NCBI GenBank assembly: GCA_018053185.1
Contig: JAGPLX010000002.1
Coordinates: forward strand, 54,051-118,050
DNA: 64,000 nucleotides
DNA from: Syntrophobacteraceae bacterium
GTDB lineage: Bacteria; Desulfobacterota; Syntrophobacteria; Syntrophobacterales; Syntrophobacteraceae
Direction of reading: 5' to 3'
Part shown: in pieces, positions 8,063 through 17,377 of the stretch
Position numbering within the stretch: the stretch's first letter is position 1
Layout: each line of letters starts with the position of its first letter
Program-made: the position numbers and the translations under genes
Notes under the pieces: generated by a model
What the model was told of the DNA's origin: nothing
The model's database searches: none
Seen by the model: the letters and a program-made list of their open reading frames with translations, nothing else

Positions 8063-9194
8063 CTAGGCTGCCGCGTTTCGTTCCTTGGAGCTCATCCGAG
8101 AAAGCAGATAGGCCTTGATGAACTCGTCCAGGTCGCCGTCCAGAATGTTCTCCACATCCCCCCGCTCGGTATTGGTGCGATGGTCCTTGACCAGTCGATA
8201 GGGTTGGAGAACATAGGACCGTATTTGATTTCCCCAGGCGATCTCTCCCAGGTTGTCGTGGATTTCCTGCATCTTGTCCTGCTGTGCCTGGCGCTCCCGT
8301 TCATAAAGACGGGAGCGAAGAATCTTCATGGCAATTTCCCGGTTTCGATGCTGGGATTTTTCATTCTGGCACTGGACGACAATTCCCGTCGGCAGGTGGG
8401 TGATACGAACGGCGGAGCTGGTCTTGTTCACATGCTGCCCCCCCGCCCCGCTGGCTCGATAGGTGTCCACCCGCAGATCGGAGGTCTTGATGTCGATGAC
8501 GATCTCGTCATCCAGTTCGGGGTACACAAATACTGCGGCAAAGGACGTGTGGCGCCGTCCGCTGGCATCGAAAGGTGAAATCCGCACCAATCGGTGGATG
8601 CCGGTCTCCGCCTTCAAATATCCATAGGCGAAGCGCCCCGTAACGGTGAAGGTCGCATTCTTGATTCCCGCTTCCTCTCCTTCGAGCAGGTCCACCATCT
8701 GAGTCTTGAAGCCTTTTCGCTCACACCAGCGCAGGTACATCCGCAGAAGCATCTCGGCCCAGTCCTGAGCCTCGGTGCCTCCGGCACCGGCATTGATGCT
8801 GACGATGGCATTGTGCTCGTCATTTTCTCCTCCGAGCATTCGGCGAAATTCGAGTGCCCGCAGGCTCCTGTGGATGGTCGGCAGTTTTTCCTGGACCTCC
8901 TTCAGGGTGGCCTCGTCGTTTTCCTCGAGGGCCATCTGAAGAAGAAGGTCGCATTCCTCGAAGTCCTGAAGCAGGGCTTGCCATTCCTCGAGGATTTCCA
9001 ACAAGGAAGACCGCTCTTTCAGAACTTCCTTGCCCTCCTCGGGATGATCCCAGAAATCAGGTTTGAGGAGCTGTTTTTCCAGTTCAGAGGAGCGTTTCTT
9101 GCGAGCCTCGATGTCAAAGATAGCCTCCAAGGTTTTGAATGCGTTGAGAAAGTTCTTTCATATCGGATCTGATTTCCGCGATGTCCGTGTTCAT
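8063..9194 (-). CDS. prfB: Peptide chain release factor 2, with programmed +1 frameshift
   Basis: RF2 ends translation at UGA and UAA. The tripeptide anticodon motif SPF is present (RISPFDASG), as is the catalytic GGQ loop (GAGGQHVNKT). The gene starts at ATG 9194 behind GGAGG (peptide MNTDIAEIRSDMKELSQR...). The zero frame stops at TGA 9116-9114, in the context GGAGGC TAT CTT TGA C, the classical autoregulatory frameshift site. Skipping the T at 9116 joins the short leader (26 codons) to the main frame, giving about 376 residues, normal for RF2. It lies downstream of corC and lnt on the same strand. Confidence 0.95.
9113..9128 (-). promoter_or_regulatory. prfB programmed frameshift signal
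   Basis: On the minus strand an internal Shine-Dalgarno GGAGG (9128-9124) precedes the slippery CTT (9119-9117), the in-frame UGA (9116-9114) and the following C (9113). This arrangement lets low RF2 levels promote the +1 slip that makes more RF2. Confidence 0.9.
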
Positions 9195-9341
9195 GGCCCT
9201 GACCTCCTGCTTTTTTTTCGATTGCCCCACCGGAGCGTTCCGATGGGGTGATAGATCGAGGGTGACACGAAGGTGCATCCCCTCGTTTTGGTTCCACGGG
9301 TCCGATACCCGATGTTACTTCACTCTGCCAAACGGCCGCCT

Positions 9342-10868
9342 CTAAAAGATGCTTCCACGGCGTCTCTTTATCAGCGTGAAGAACAGGCAACTTCCAGCGG
9401 CGACCACACAAATCCATGCAAAAAAATCCCCCCAGGAAGCATACAGAGTTTGAATTCCCAGGGATCTCACCGGACAAACCAGAAAGCCTTCTTCGTCCAG
9501 GGGAATCCGTCCATGATCCGCTCCTGTGGCATCAAAGAGAGTGCTGATCCCCGTATTGGCTGCACGAATCAGAGACCTTCTGAACTCGATGGCGCGCCAG
9601 CGCGATATCTCCAGGTGCTGGTAGGGTGCGCTGGTCTTTCCATACCAGGCATCGTTGGTCACATTCACCAGAGTGGCGGCTCCGTGCTTTACGGCGGACC
9701 GTGCCAGGTCCGGGAAGATTCCTTCATAGCAGATGAGAACCCCGAGAGCCCCTTTCTCGAACCGAATGGGCGCAGGATCATGCCCCGCACTAAAATCCCC
9801 CGCCGCCTGAACCAGGCGGTGAACGAAAAAAAGCAACTTCTTGAAGGGAACATACTCCCCGAAGGGAACGAGATGCCGCTTGGCATAGGCCCCCTCGATC
9901 CTGCCGGTCGGACTCACCAGGTAGGCCCGGTTCTGAAAGCTCGGTTCCCCACCCGCCAAGGTGATTGCAGGACTTCCGAAGAGCAGAGGTTTCCCCGTTT
10001 CCGCAATGATCTCATTCACCTGCCGGGTGAGGTTCTCTTCCACCCCGTAGAAGAAGGGAGTAGCCGTCTCGGGCCACACAATCAGGTCGGGAACGAGCTC
10101 ACTCCCAACCGCCGCCCTGGTCAACCGGCCGTATCTCCGAAGGGTTTCCTGCTGAAACGCCGGATCCCATTTCTTGCTCTGGTCGATATTCCCTTGAACG
10201 ATAGCCGCATACCAGGGCTGGACCTCGGACTGGAACCGTCGGATTTGTTCCAACCGCCATGATCCGTAGATCAAAGTGCTCCCCAGAAGAACACACATGA
10301 GCGGAAGAGCGACCTTTCGTACGGGCGGCCACAGCAAGCAGCCCGCCAGAGCGGTATTCGAGCAAACCAGAAGCCAGCTTAGTCCATAAACCCCCGTCAC
10401 GTCGGCCACCTGGATGAGAGTGAGAAAAGGGGTCTGGGAGTACCCAAGGTTTCCCCAGGGGAAACCCGACAATGCGTGGGCTCGAACCCATTCCAGTGCA
10501 ACCCAAACTCCAGGGAGGCCGAAAATCCAAAGCCGGGGAGAGTCTTCCCACAGGTGGGCGACGAGGGCAAAGAGAGCAGGGTAGACGGCGAGATAGAGAC
10601 ACAAGAGGAGCAGGACGGAAGCCGCCACGGGAAGGGGGAGACCCCCGTAATGATCCACCACATAGAGGATCCAATAGAGCATGGTCAAAAAATGAAGCAG
10701 GCCGCAGAGAAAACCCAGCCCACAGGCTTCCTTCCAACCGCGGCCCCGCAGGGCTATTAACAAAGGAACGAGGGCAAACCAAGACACGAGGGGAAGAGTC
10801 CCTTTGGGAAAACCCAGGGTAAGAAGGATTCCGCTTGTTGCACTGAGTAAGGTGGGGACCCACATCAT
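9342..10868 (-). CDS. lnt: Apolipoprotein N-acyltransferase
   Basis: Lnt adds the third acyl chain to lipoproteins at the periplasmic face of the inner membrane. This is a protein of about 508 residues with hydrophobic helices in the N-terminal third and a nitrilase-type domain after it. The catalytic triad is visible: Glu in VWPETATPF, Lys in AKRHLVPFGEY and Cys in LICYEGIFP. Helices also close the C terminus (WGDFFAWICVVAA). It follows corC with a 57-base gap; this corC-lnt order is conserved in many Gram-negatives. Confidence 0.93.
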   Translation of the reverse strand: MMWVPTLLSATSGILLTLGFPKGTLPLVSWFALVPLLIALRGRGWKEACGLGFLCGLLHFLTMLYWILYVVDHYGGLPLPVAASVLLLLCLYLAVYPALFALVAHLWEDSPRLWIFGLPGVWVALEWVRAHALSGFPWGNLGYSQTPFLTLIQVADVTGVYGLSWLLVCSNTALAGCLLWPPVRKVALPLMCVLLGSTLIYGSWRLEQIRRFQSEVQPWYAAIVQGNIDQSKKWDPAFQQETLRRYGRLTRAAVGSELVPDLIVWPETATPFFYGVEENLTRQVNEIIAETGKPLLFGSPAITLAGGEPSFQNRAYLVSPTGRIEGAYAKRHLVPFGEYVPFKKLLFFVHRLVQAAGDFSAGHDPAPIRFEKGALGVLICYEGIFPDLARSAVKHGAATLVNVTNDAWYGKTSAPYQHLEISRWRAIEFRRSLIRAANTGISTLFDATGADHGRIPLDEEGFLVCPVRSLGIQTLYASWGDFFAWICVVAAGSCLFFTLIKRRRGSIF

Positions 10869-10925
10869 GCTGAACTCACGTTCGGAAAGAAATCAAGCCA
10901 GGGATCGTCAAGAGAGAGGGGGACT

Positions 10926-11798
10926 TCAGGAGAAAGCCTCGTCCGAAGACTCGGCTGCCAAAGGCTGGCCATCCAGTTTGCGGATGCGGATCTTTTCCAC
11001 TTTCCTGCTGCTCGCCGCCTCGATGCGCATTTCGAGGTTGTTGTAAATGACGACTTCATTGACCGCCGGGACTTTTCCCAGGAGACTGATCACGAAACCT
11101 CCGACGGACTCGAATTTTCCTTCGGGCAATTCCACATCGAGGTAATCCTCCAGTTCCTCCACATCCAGGCGGGCATTGACCGTGATGCTGCCGTCCTCGT
11201 GCTCGGCGATCATCTTCTGGTCCGCATCGTATTCATCCATGATCTCACCGATGATTTCTTCGATGATATCCTCGAGGGTCAGAATCCCGGCCGTACCTCC
11301 ATACTCGTCAATAACAATGGCCATGTGGGATTTATTCCCCCGAAGGTCTTTGAGGACCTCGCTGATCTTCTTGGTTTCCGGGATGAAGTAAGGAGGCCGC
11401 ACCATGGTGGAGATATCCACGTCTTTGGCCCCCCAACTGCCCAGGAGATCCTTGGCATGAAGGGTCCCGATGATGTTGTCGATATTTTCTTTGTAGATGG
11501 GGATCCTGGAATGGCCGCTTCCCAGGATGAGATCGATGATTTCCGTAATTCCCGTTTCCAACGGGGCACAGACCGCATCCGTACGCGGCACCATGATTTC
11601 TCGGGCAATCGTATCCCGAAAGGAGAAGATGCCCTGGATCATTTCCCCTTCGTCCTCGGAAATGAGCCCCTGCTGTTCCCCCTCATCAATGAGTTGCTGG
11701 ATCTCCTTTTCTATGTTTTGGGTATCCTCCACGCGAGCAAGGCGGCGGAATACCATTCTGAGCCAATTTTGAAATCCCCTGGCTGATATTCTTTCCAA
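10926..11798 (-). CDS. corC: CorC/HlyC-type CBS-domain protein
   Basis: This is a soluble member of the hemolysin C/CorC family. It has a tandem CBS pair (from REIMVPRTDAV through GHSRIPIY to MVRPPYFIPETKKISEVL and VIDEYGGTAGILTLEDIIEEI), followed by the small CorC_HlyC C-terminal domain (VGGFVISLLGKVP). The family is linked to magnesium/cobalt efflux, though the mechanism is debated. I choose a TTG start at 11798 because GGGGGG lies about seven bases upstream; the frame itself is open to 11888. Length is then 290 residues. Confidence 0.88.
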   Translation of the reverse strand: MERISARGFQNWLRMVFRRLARVEDTQNIEKEIQQLIDEGEQQGLISEDEGEMIQGIFSFRDTIAREIMVPRTDAVCAPLETGITEIIDLILGSGHSRIPIYKENIDNIIGTLHAKDLLGSWGAKDVDISTMVRPPYFIPETKKISEVLKDLRGNKSHMAIVIDEYGGTAGILTLEDIIEEIIGEIMDEYDADQKMIAEHEDGSITVNARLDVEELEDYLDVELPEGKFESVGGFVISLLGKVPAVNEVVIYNNLEMRIEAASSRKVEKIRIRKLDGQPLAAESSDEAFS

Positions 11799-11871
11799 TG
11801 TTCCCCCCTTCTTTATGAAGTCTGCCCCGTGGGGAACGCCAAGGAAGGGTTGGGACCGTCCCATCGGGCTC

Positions 11872-12822
11872 TTATTCAATATTATCATAACCTTGAGATG
11901 ATACTAAATCCTTGGGCGGGTTGTCCAGGAAAATGTAGGAGAGAATCTTGTGGACCAGGCGGGCCGCGAGAAAGTCCGGAGCTGCCAGATGAGGGATGGG
12001 AAGAAGTTCCATCACGTCGAATCCCACCACCCTGTGTTGCTGAATTACGCACCGCAACAGGGAGAGGACCTCGTACCATCCAACCCCCCCAGGTTCCGGT
12101 GTGCCGACGGAGGGCATAATGGAAGGATCGAACACGTCCAAGTCGATGCTGAGATAAACGTGGGAACTCAGTTTCGAGGGAATCTCCTCCCACAAGGAGG
12201 GTCGTCTCCAGAGCTCTCCGGCGAAATAGCACGGAATGTTGCGGTGTTGGATCCATTCCCGCTCTTCCGCACTCAGGGACCTGACTCCTACCTGAACCAG
12301 AGAGGCGAATTCCGATACATGACGCATGACACACGCATTGCTGAAGGCACTCCCCTGGTATTCCCGCCGCAGATCCGAATGGGCATCCAGGTGAAGCACG
12401 GTGAGATCGGGAAAGTGACGGGCCGCTGCCTGGATCATGCCCAGTGAGATCAAATGTTCCCCCCCCAGCAAGACAGGGAGTTTGTTCGAGGCCAACAGAA
12501 AATCCCCCACAAGCCGGACCCGTTCCACCATGTCCCGGGGGGAAGAAATCACGACGGGGAGTTCTTCCAGGGTGGCGATCCCATTTTCATGAACCTCGGT
12601 CAGGGTTTCCTCGTCAAAGAATTCGAGCTCTCTCGAAGCGCTCAGAATAGCCCTGGGCCCCTCTCGAGTGCCGCTTCGGAAGGTAGTGGTCCCGTCGTAG
12701 GGCACGGGCACAATGACGGCCCTGGCGACATCCAATCTCGGACCCTCCAGGTTCAATCCCAAAAATGAAGAATGGGGTCCCAGGCACTCCGGCGGCCTGG
12801 ACCCCATCACCGGCTCACTCAT
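11872..12822 (-). CDS. speB: Agmatinase-type ureohydrolase
   Basis: This protein of about 316 residues has all the manganese-binding motifs of the arginase/agmatinase superfamily: GGEHLISLG, HLDAHSDLR and SIDLDVFDPS. Agmatinase splits agmatine into putrescine and urea; related enzymes act on N1-aminopropylagmatine. The gene follows the speD-like gene by only 10 bases, so the two are probably co-transcribed and act in one polyamine route. No spermidine synthase (speE) is in the window. Confidence 0.88.
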   Translation of the reverse strand: MSEPVMGSRPPECLGPHSSFLGLNLEGPRLDVARAVIVPVPYDGTTTFRSGTREGPRAILSASRELEFFDEETLTEVHENGIATLEELPVVISSPRDMVERVRLVGDFLLASNKLPVLLGGEHLISLGMIQAAARHFPDLTVLHLDAHSDLRREYQGSAFSNACVMRHVSEFASLVQVGVRSLSAEEREWIQHRNIPCYFAGELWRRPSLWEEIPSKLSSHVYLSIDLDVFDPSIMPSVGTPEPGGVGWYEVLSLLRCVIQQHRVVGFDVMELLPIPHLAAPDFLAARLVHKILSYIFLDNPPKDLVSSQGYDNIE

Positions 12823-12832
12823 AAAGACCTTT

Positions 12833-13279
12833 TCATCTGGAACGTTGCTTCAACATCCGATCCATGCGGACCACCTGTGCGGATTCCCGAATGGAGTTCG
12901 GAAACTCTTGTCCTCGATCCAATACCTTGATTTCACTCTTTTGAATTCCGAAGTACTTCTTCACGGTCTCTACGGCCAAGTCCGTATCAAAGGGTTTACA
13001 GGAGAACATATCGAGGCTCAGGTATTGTTTCTCCGGAAATGTGTGAATACTGATATGGCTTTCTGCAATGAGCACAAATCCTGAAATGCCCCAATCCTCC
13101 GGCGTAGAGCCGGTGTACCGGAACACGTAAGGGGGCATGATCTTGGTCATGTCCATCCGGGCGGGGTATTCATCCAAAAAACCGTAAATCCCGTTGATGT
13201 CCTCCAACCCGGCACGATCACACCCATAACCATCGACCATCAAGTGAACCCCAAATCCGTATTCGGGTTTGTTGCCCAT
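12833..13279 (-). CDS. speD: S-adenosylmethionine decarboxylase-like pyruvoyl enzyme (SpeD/SpeH family)
   Basis: This small proenzyme of 148 residues has the self-cleavage site AESHISIHTFPE, where the Ser becomes the pyruvoyl cofactor, and the conserved DMFSCKPFD Cys region. The usual product of the family is decarboxylated S-adenosylmethionine, the aminopropyl donor. ATG 13279 is preceded by an excellent site (GGGAGGTGA); the open frame further upstream is not needed. Some SpeD relatives are known to have become arginine or ornithine decarboxylases, and pairing here with an agmatinase gene makes that a real alternative. Motifs alone do not settle substrate. Confidence 0.85.
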   Translation of the reverse strand: MGNKPEYGFGVHLMVDGYGCDRAGLEDINGIYGFLDEYPARMDMTKIMPPYVFRYTGSTPEDWGISGFVLIAESHISIHTFPEKQYLSLDMFSCKPFDTDLAVETVKKYFGIQKSEIKVLDRGQEFPNSIRESAQVVRMDRMLKQRSR

Positions 13280-13411
13280 GGCAGTCACCTCCCTTCTTTC
13301 GTTGGAGAATCCTTGGGTTCTCCGCATAAGTCAGACCATCTTCCACCGCCCCTACACCGGAGATGCCGCCGCAGTAAAAAAGCGCTGCCCGCCTGTCACG
13401 CCTTTAACTCC

Positions 13412-13711
13412 TCACGCTTTTTTGATGGACTTACCATTGAACACTACGGGCGGCACTTCCTCCTGAGACAAAGTACACTTAAAGTGAGCGATCCCTTCTC
13501 TACGGTTGTGTTCCTCATACCATCGAAAGCCGGTATCCAGGGTTATATTGAAAACCTCCTGGGTGCTGCCTTCCGTCGGAATTACGCCGGGCTGCAGGCA
13601 CAATCGCTCAGATTGGGTACCAGAGAAGGGATCAAAATCAGAAAACCATTGCCCATCGCGAAACATGGATCTGGTTTTCAGCCGAATCGCGCGCCGGCAA
13701 CCTGTGGCCAT
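13412..13711 (-). CDS. Hypothetical protein, unrecognised
   Basis: This is a 99-residue frame with balanced amino-acid composition that fills the gap between the diguanylate cyclase and speD genes on the same strand. The frame is open further upstream to an in-frame stop near 13773, without another ATG, so the start is uncertain. I see no signal peptide, membrane segment or known motif; a Trp/Tyr-rich patch (GFRWYEEHN) and two cysteines stand out. It could be a small conserved protein or chance coding. Confidence 0.35.
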   Translation of the reverse strand: MATGCRRAIRLKTRSMFRDGQWFSDFDPFSGTQSERLCLQPGVIPTEGSTQEVFNITLDTGFRWYEEHNRREGIAHFKCTLSQEEVPPVVFNGKSIKKA

Positions 13712-13915
13712 TGCCGTCGCTTTTTCCCGGTTTTCAAAGAATTCTCCAAAGCTTACCCTGCGTCGGCCCCATGCCTACGAAGTGTGCCTTATATAAAGGA
13801 CCGCCTATGGAGTGTCAAGAGGAAATGACAACCGAAAGACACCAAAAAAAGGCGAAAAAAAGAAAAAGTCCTGGTATTTGCCGAAGAATTTCGAGCAAAG
13901 AAATTATCATGAAGG

Positions 13916-14842
13916 TTACAAAACGGATTCCTCATCGAAACAAGCGATATTTCCTCCCAGTTTGTGCTTGGCACGGTATAGAGCGGCATCGGATCGGTGA
14001 ATCATATCTTCCACGTCCGAATCAACATCCCCACTCCTGGAAATGAACCGAGCAATACCGACGGACAGGTGGGTCGGATCGAGTCCCAACAGATTGTAAT
14101 TCCGGCGAATGCGCTCCGCCACCCTCAAAGCTTGTCCCTGGTTCAGATGGGGCAGCAGCGTCGTGAATTCGTCACCCCCAAATCGAAACGCCGTGTCCAC
14201 ATCCTGCCGCACCGAACCCTTGAGAACCCTCGCAAACTCAATCAACAGGCGGTCTCCCGCTTGGTGACCGTTCTGATCGTTGTATTCCTTGAAGCAATCA
14301 ATATCGAAGTAGAAAAGAAACAGGTCATACCCGTATCGAACGGCCCGCACCGCTTCCTTTCGAACAACCCTTGAGAAAAAGTGTCGGTTGTAGAGACCGG
14401 TGAGCGGATCGTGAATAGCGAGCCTTTCTAACTCCCTGCGCAGTTCTCTTTCCCGAATAAGCCGGTTCAACTTGGCCTCGAGCTCATCCAGTGTGAACGG
14501 CTTGCTGATGAAATCCGCTGCACCCGCCGCCACCACATCCGTGTACTTGTACCTCATGGTATGGCCCGTGATGGCAATCATGTCCGTCCCATTGTGGTTC
14601 TGGACCAGATACCGGATCAGTTCCATTCCGTCCATTCGGGGCAAATCGAGGTCCGTAATGACGATATGAAAATGTTTCTGGTTCACCTTCTCGAGAGCAT
14701 CCAACCCATCCCTGGCCGTAACCACCTCATGCCCCATAAGGGTGAGGGCTTCCGCGAGCAATTCACAGACCTGGTCCTCGTCGTCCACCACCAGGATGCT
14801 TTGTTCCGGTGCATTGCCTTGTCGTTGCAGACTCGTTCCCAC
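13916..14842 (-). CDS. Response regulator with diguanylate cyclase (GGDEF) output
   Basis: The N-terminal receiver domain (about 15-130) has the acidic pair in VVDDED, the phosphoacceptor Asp in ITDLDLPRMDG and the Lys in FISKPFT. A short helical linker leads to a GGDEF domain (about 150-305) with the intact active site FRFGGDEF, so it should make cyclic di-GMP when phosphorylated. An inhibitory RxxD site just before GGDEF is not obvious. Translation probably starts at GTG 14842. No cognate kinase is adjacent; the two kinase-like genes at 60.9-63.7 kb are distant. Confidence 0.92.
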   Translation of the reverse strand: MGTSLQRQGNAPEQSILVVDDEDQVCELLAEALTLMGHEVVTARDGLDALEKVNQKHFHIVITDLDLPRMDGMELIRYLVQNHNGTDMIAITGHTMRYKYTDVVAAGAADFISKPFTLDELEAKLNRLIRERELRRELERLAIHDPLTGLYNRHFFSRVVRKEAVRAVRYGYDLFLFYFDIDCFKEYNDQNGHQAGDRLLIEFARVLKGSVRQDVDTAFRFGGDEFTTLLPHLNQGQALRVAERIRRNYNLLGLDPTHLSVGIARFISRSGDVDSDVEDMIHRSDAALYRAKHKLGGNIACFDEESVL

Positions 14843-14996
14843 TTCGACTCATTTCCGGTAACCGATCAGCAGCAAAGAACAATCCCATCCGCTTGGGACA
14901 TTAAACCATGCAAAGGATTTTGACAAACATTTTCATTGCATACCAAAGATTCATCAGCTTATCATTCATTGATTACTTTTAGCGGGAGGATTCGAC

Positions 14997-15872
14997 ATGC
15001 AGTGCGTTGCCGTAATCTACAAACGAGCACGACCCGAGGCGGCAGAGCTGGCGCAAAGCATCGGAAATTGGTTCGAGAGCCTTCATGTGCAGGTTTTCAG
15101 CCAGGAGAATGTCGACCATCGATCAAGAGGAGGATGTGGTTCGAGCCCAAAAATCGAGATCCCCCACAAGGCTGAAACCGTAATCGTTATAGGCGGCGAT
15201 GGCACTTTGCTCAGCGTAGCCCGATTCCTGGAAGACCGCCCCATCCCTATCCTGGGAATCAACCTTGGCGGCCTTGGTTTCCTCACGGAGGTCAACATCG
15301 AGAACTGTTTTCAGGAGCTCAAGGAGATCCTCGAGGGCAATTTCGAAATCGAAGAGCGAATGCGCCTCGATGTCACCATTCAGCGAGAAGGCCGACAGGT
15401 CACCCGCCAGACCGTCCTGAACGATGCGGTTATCAATAAGGGCGCCCTGGCGAGGATCATCGACCTCAAGACGTCCATCGACGGAAGATACCTCACAAAC
15501 TACCGAGCGGACGGGTTGATCGTGGCCACTCCCACCGGTTCCACCGCTTACAATCTATCCGCGGGAGGCCCTATTGTGCACCCCACTGCACGCTTGGTCA
15601 TTCTCACCCCCATCTGCCCCTTTACTCTCACCCACCGTCCCATCATTCTACCATCGGATGCGGCCATCCAGGTGGAAATCGTCGGACCGTCCGACGACCT
15701 GACCCTTACCTGTGATGGACAGGTGGGTTGCGAACTGTTTCCCCAGGACCAGATCCATATCTCGACCCGGGCAAATCCCCTTCGCCTGATTAAAACTCCC
15801 TCCATCGACTACTTTGAAATCCTGAGAACCAAGCTCAAGTGGGGACAGGCGGAAATTCGATCTTCCCCCTGA
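14997..15872 (+). CDS. nadK: NAD kinase
   Basis: This 291-residue protein phosphorylates NAD to NADP. It shows the family signature GGDGTLLSVAR, the NDAVINKG motif and the glycine-rich TPTGSTAYNLSAGGPI stretch in order. The ATG follows a GGGAGGA site. The TtuA-like gene follows after 11 bases, so both are likely on one transcript. Confidence 0.94.
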   Translation: MQCVAVIYKRARPEAAELAQSIGNWFESLHVQVFSQENVDHRSRGGCGSSPKIEIPHKAETVIVIGGDGTLLSVARFLEDRPIPILGINLGGLGFLTEVNIENCFQELKEILEGNFEIEERMRLDVTIQREGRQVTRQTVLNDAVINKGALARIIDLKTSIDGRYLTNYRADGLIVATPTGSTAYNLSAGGPIVHPTARLVILTPICPFTLTHRPIILPSDAAIQVEIVGPSDDLTLTCDGQVGCELFPQDQIHISTRANPLRLIKTPSIDYFEILRTKLKWGQAEIRSSP

Positions 15873-15883
15873 AACAGGAGTGA

Positions 15884-16828
15884 ATGATTCCAATGTGTAT
15901 CGCATCCCGGCCACTTCCCGCCGAAGCCAAATGCACGCGATGTCGCTCTCGAGCCACCATACGCCTGCCCAGCCATCATGCCCTCTTTTGCCCGGAATGT
16001 TTTCACCTGTTCTTTCATCGGGCGATTCTACGGGCCATGGAGGAGTTTGATCTTCCGGGAGCGTCCCCCATCATGGTCGCCGTGTCCGGGGGCAAGGATT
16101 CTCTGGCTCTCTGGGATGCCCTTCATGAACTCGGCTATCCGGTTCAGGGGCTTCACATCGACTTGGGGATTTCCGGATTTTCCCAGGCTTCCTCGGAGGC
16201 CATAGCTCGATTCGCCGCCACCAGAGGGTTCTCCTGGACTCAGGTTCTTCTGAGGGATGTCTTCGGGTATAGCGTCCAGGAAATTCACCGACGAACCCGG
16301 CGAAAGATCTGTTCGGTCTGTGGGCTCCTCAAACGCCAACTCTTGAATCGCCTGGTCATTCGAGAAGGCTACCGGATCTTGGCCACCGGTCATAACCTGG
16401 ACGACGAGGCCGGCCGTCTCCTGGGGAACCTGGTCCGCCACCGCACTCATTATCTCGAGAAACTCTCCCCTTTTTTGCCGTCGCGGCATCCCCGGCTGCC
16501 CGTCAAAATCAAGCCTCTGTACCGCCTGGAAGCCAGCGAGATTCGCATCTACTGTGAAATCAAGGGGATTCAGCCCCTTTCCACCCCGTGTCCCCTCTCG
16601 AGAGGGGCCACCAGCCACACCTTCAAGGAAGCCTTGCAGTTCCTCGAAAACAAGATGCCGGGAACCAAGAGGGAATTCCTCTTCGGCTATCTCCACAAAT
16701 CTTCGACCGCCAACTCGTCGTCGGAGTTTGGAACCTGCAAGGGATGCGGGGAACCGACCTACAGTGACCTCTGCAGCGTTTGCAGCCTGAAAAGGCAGCT
16801 TGAAGCCAAGATGGGGGAAAGGACCTGA
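15884..16828 (+). CDS. TtuA/TtcA-family tRNA thiolation ATPase
   Basis: This is an N-type ATP pyrophosphatase with the PP-loop SGGKDS near residue 70. An N-terminal CxxC..CxxC zinc ribbon (CTRCRS, CPEC), a central CSVC that together with a later Cys may hold an iron-sulfur cluster, and a C-terminal CKGC..CSVC ribbon are all visible. This zinc-PP-loop-zinc order is that of TtuA/Ncs6-type enzymes that put sulfur into tRNA; TtcA lacks the ribbons. GHNLDDEAG is the second family motif. The exact modified base is not deducible. Confidence 0.85.
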   Translation: MIPMCIASRPLPAEAKCTRCRSRATIRLPSHHALFCPECFHLFFHRAILRAMEEFDLPGASPIMVAVSGGKDSLALWDALHELGYPVQGLHIDLGISGFSQASSEAIARFAATRGFSWTQVLLRDVFGYSVQEIHRRTRRKICSVCGLLKRQLLNRLVIREGYRILATGHNLDDEAGRLLGNLVRHRTHYLEKLSPFLPSRHPRLPVKIKPLYRLEASEIRIYCEIKGIQPLSTPCPLSRGATSHTFKEALQFLENKMPGTKREFLFGYLHKSSTANSSSEFGTCKGCGEPTYSDLCSVCSLKRQLEAKMGERT

Positions 16829-16837
16829 CCCGTGAGC

Positions 16838-17377
16838 TCATCGAGTACTACTGCACGGATTCGACTCATCGAGCCCCTTCACGTAGACGATCTTATGGTC
16901 ATCCGGGGCGTAAAAATCCGGCAGTACCGCTTCCTTCCGATATCCGTTGTGCTCATAAAAGATCCGCGTAGGCTCATAAAGAGGTCTCGAGGAGGTTTCC
17001 ACATAAATTCGCGTACCTCCCGCCGCGCAAATGAGGGATTCGCTCCTCCTCAGAAGCTTTCTGCCCAGCCCCATGCCTCGAATCTCGGGGAGCACCGCGA
17101 TCCAGTACAAATCGAAACTTGATCGGGTACAAGCGATGGGACCAAAGCAAGTGTAGCCCAAGACCTCTCGACCCCTTTCCGCGAAAAGAAAGGAATAGCC
17201 GCTGGCTTTGCCCCGAAGGGCGGCTTCCTCGACGAGTTCGGCGGCAACGGCCGTCTCCTGCTCGCTGAAGAAGCCGGAGGACCCAACGATGCGCAAAACC
17301 CATTCCCGGTCCGATGGTCGGACACTCTCGCGGAAAGTCACGGAACGCGCCAATTCCGACCTCACCCCATCCGGCAT
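16838..17377 (-). CDS. GNAT-family N-acetyltransferase
   Basis: This is a protein of about 179 residues with the GNAT core: the beta-4 strand LYWIAVLPEIRGMGLGRKLL carries the acetyl-CoA pyrophosphate loop, and the C-terminal FYEHNGYR motif is typical. I place the start at ATG 17377, overlapping the upstream ATP-grasp gene by 16 bases; the frame stays open to 17539 but that part is inside the neighbour. It is the last gene of the kamA operon. The acceptor may be the product of the two ligases or a beta-amino acid, by analogy with AblB, which acetylates beta-lysine; this is inference. Confidence 0.8.
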   Translation of the reverse strand: MPDGVRSELARSVTFRESVRPSDREWVLRIVGSSGFFSEQETAVAAELVEEAALRGKASGYSFLFAERGREVLGYTCFGPIACTRSSFDLYWIAVLPEIRGMGLGRKLLRRSESLICAAGGTRIYVETSSRPLYEPTRIFYEHNGYRKEAVLPDFYAPDDHKIVYVKGLDESNPCSSTR

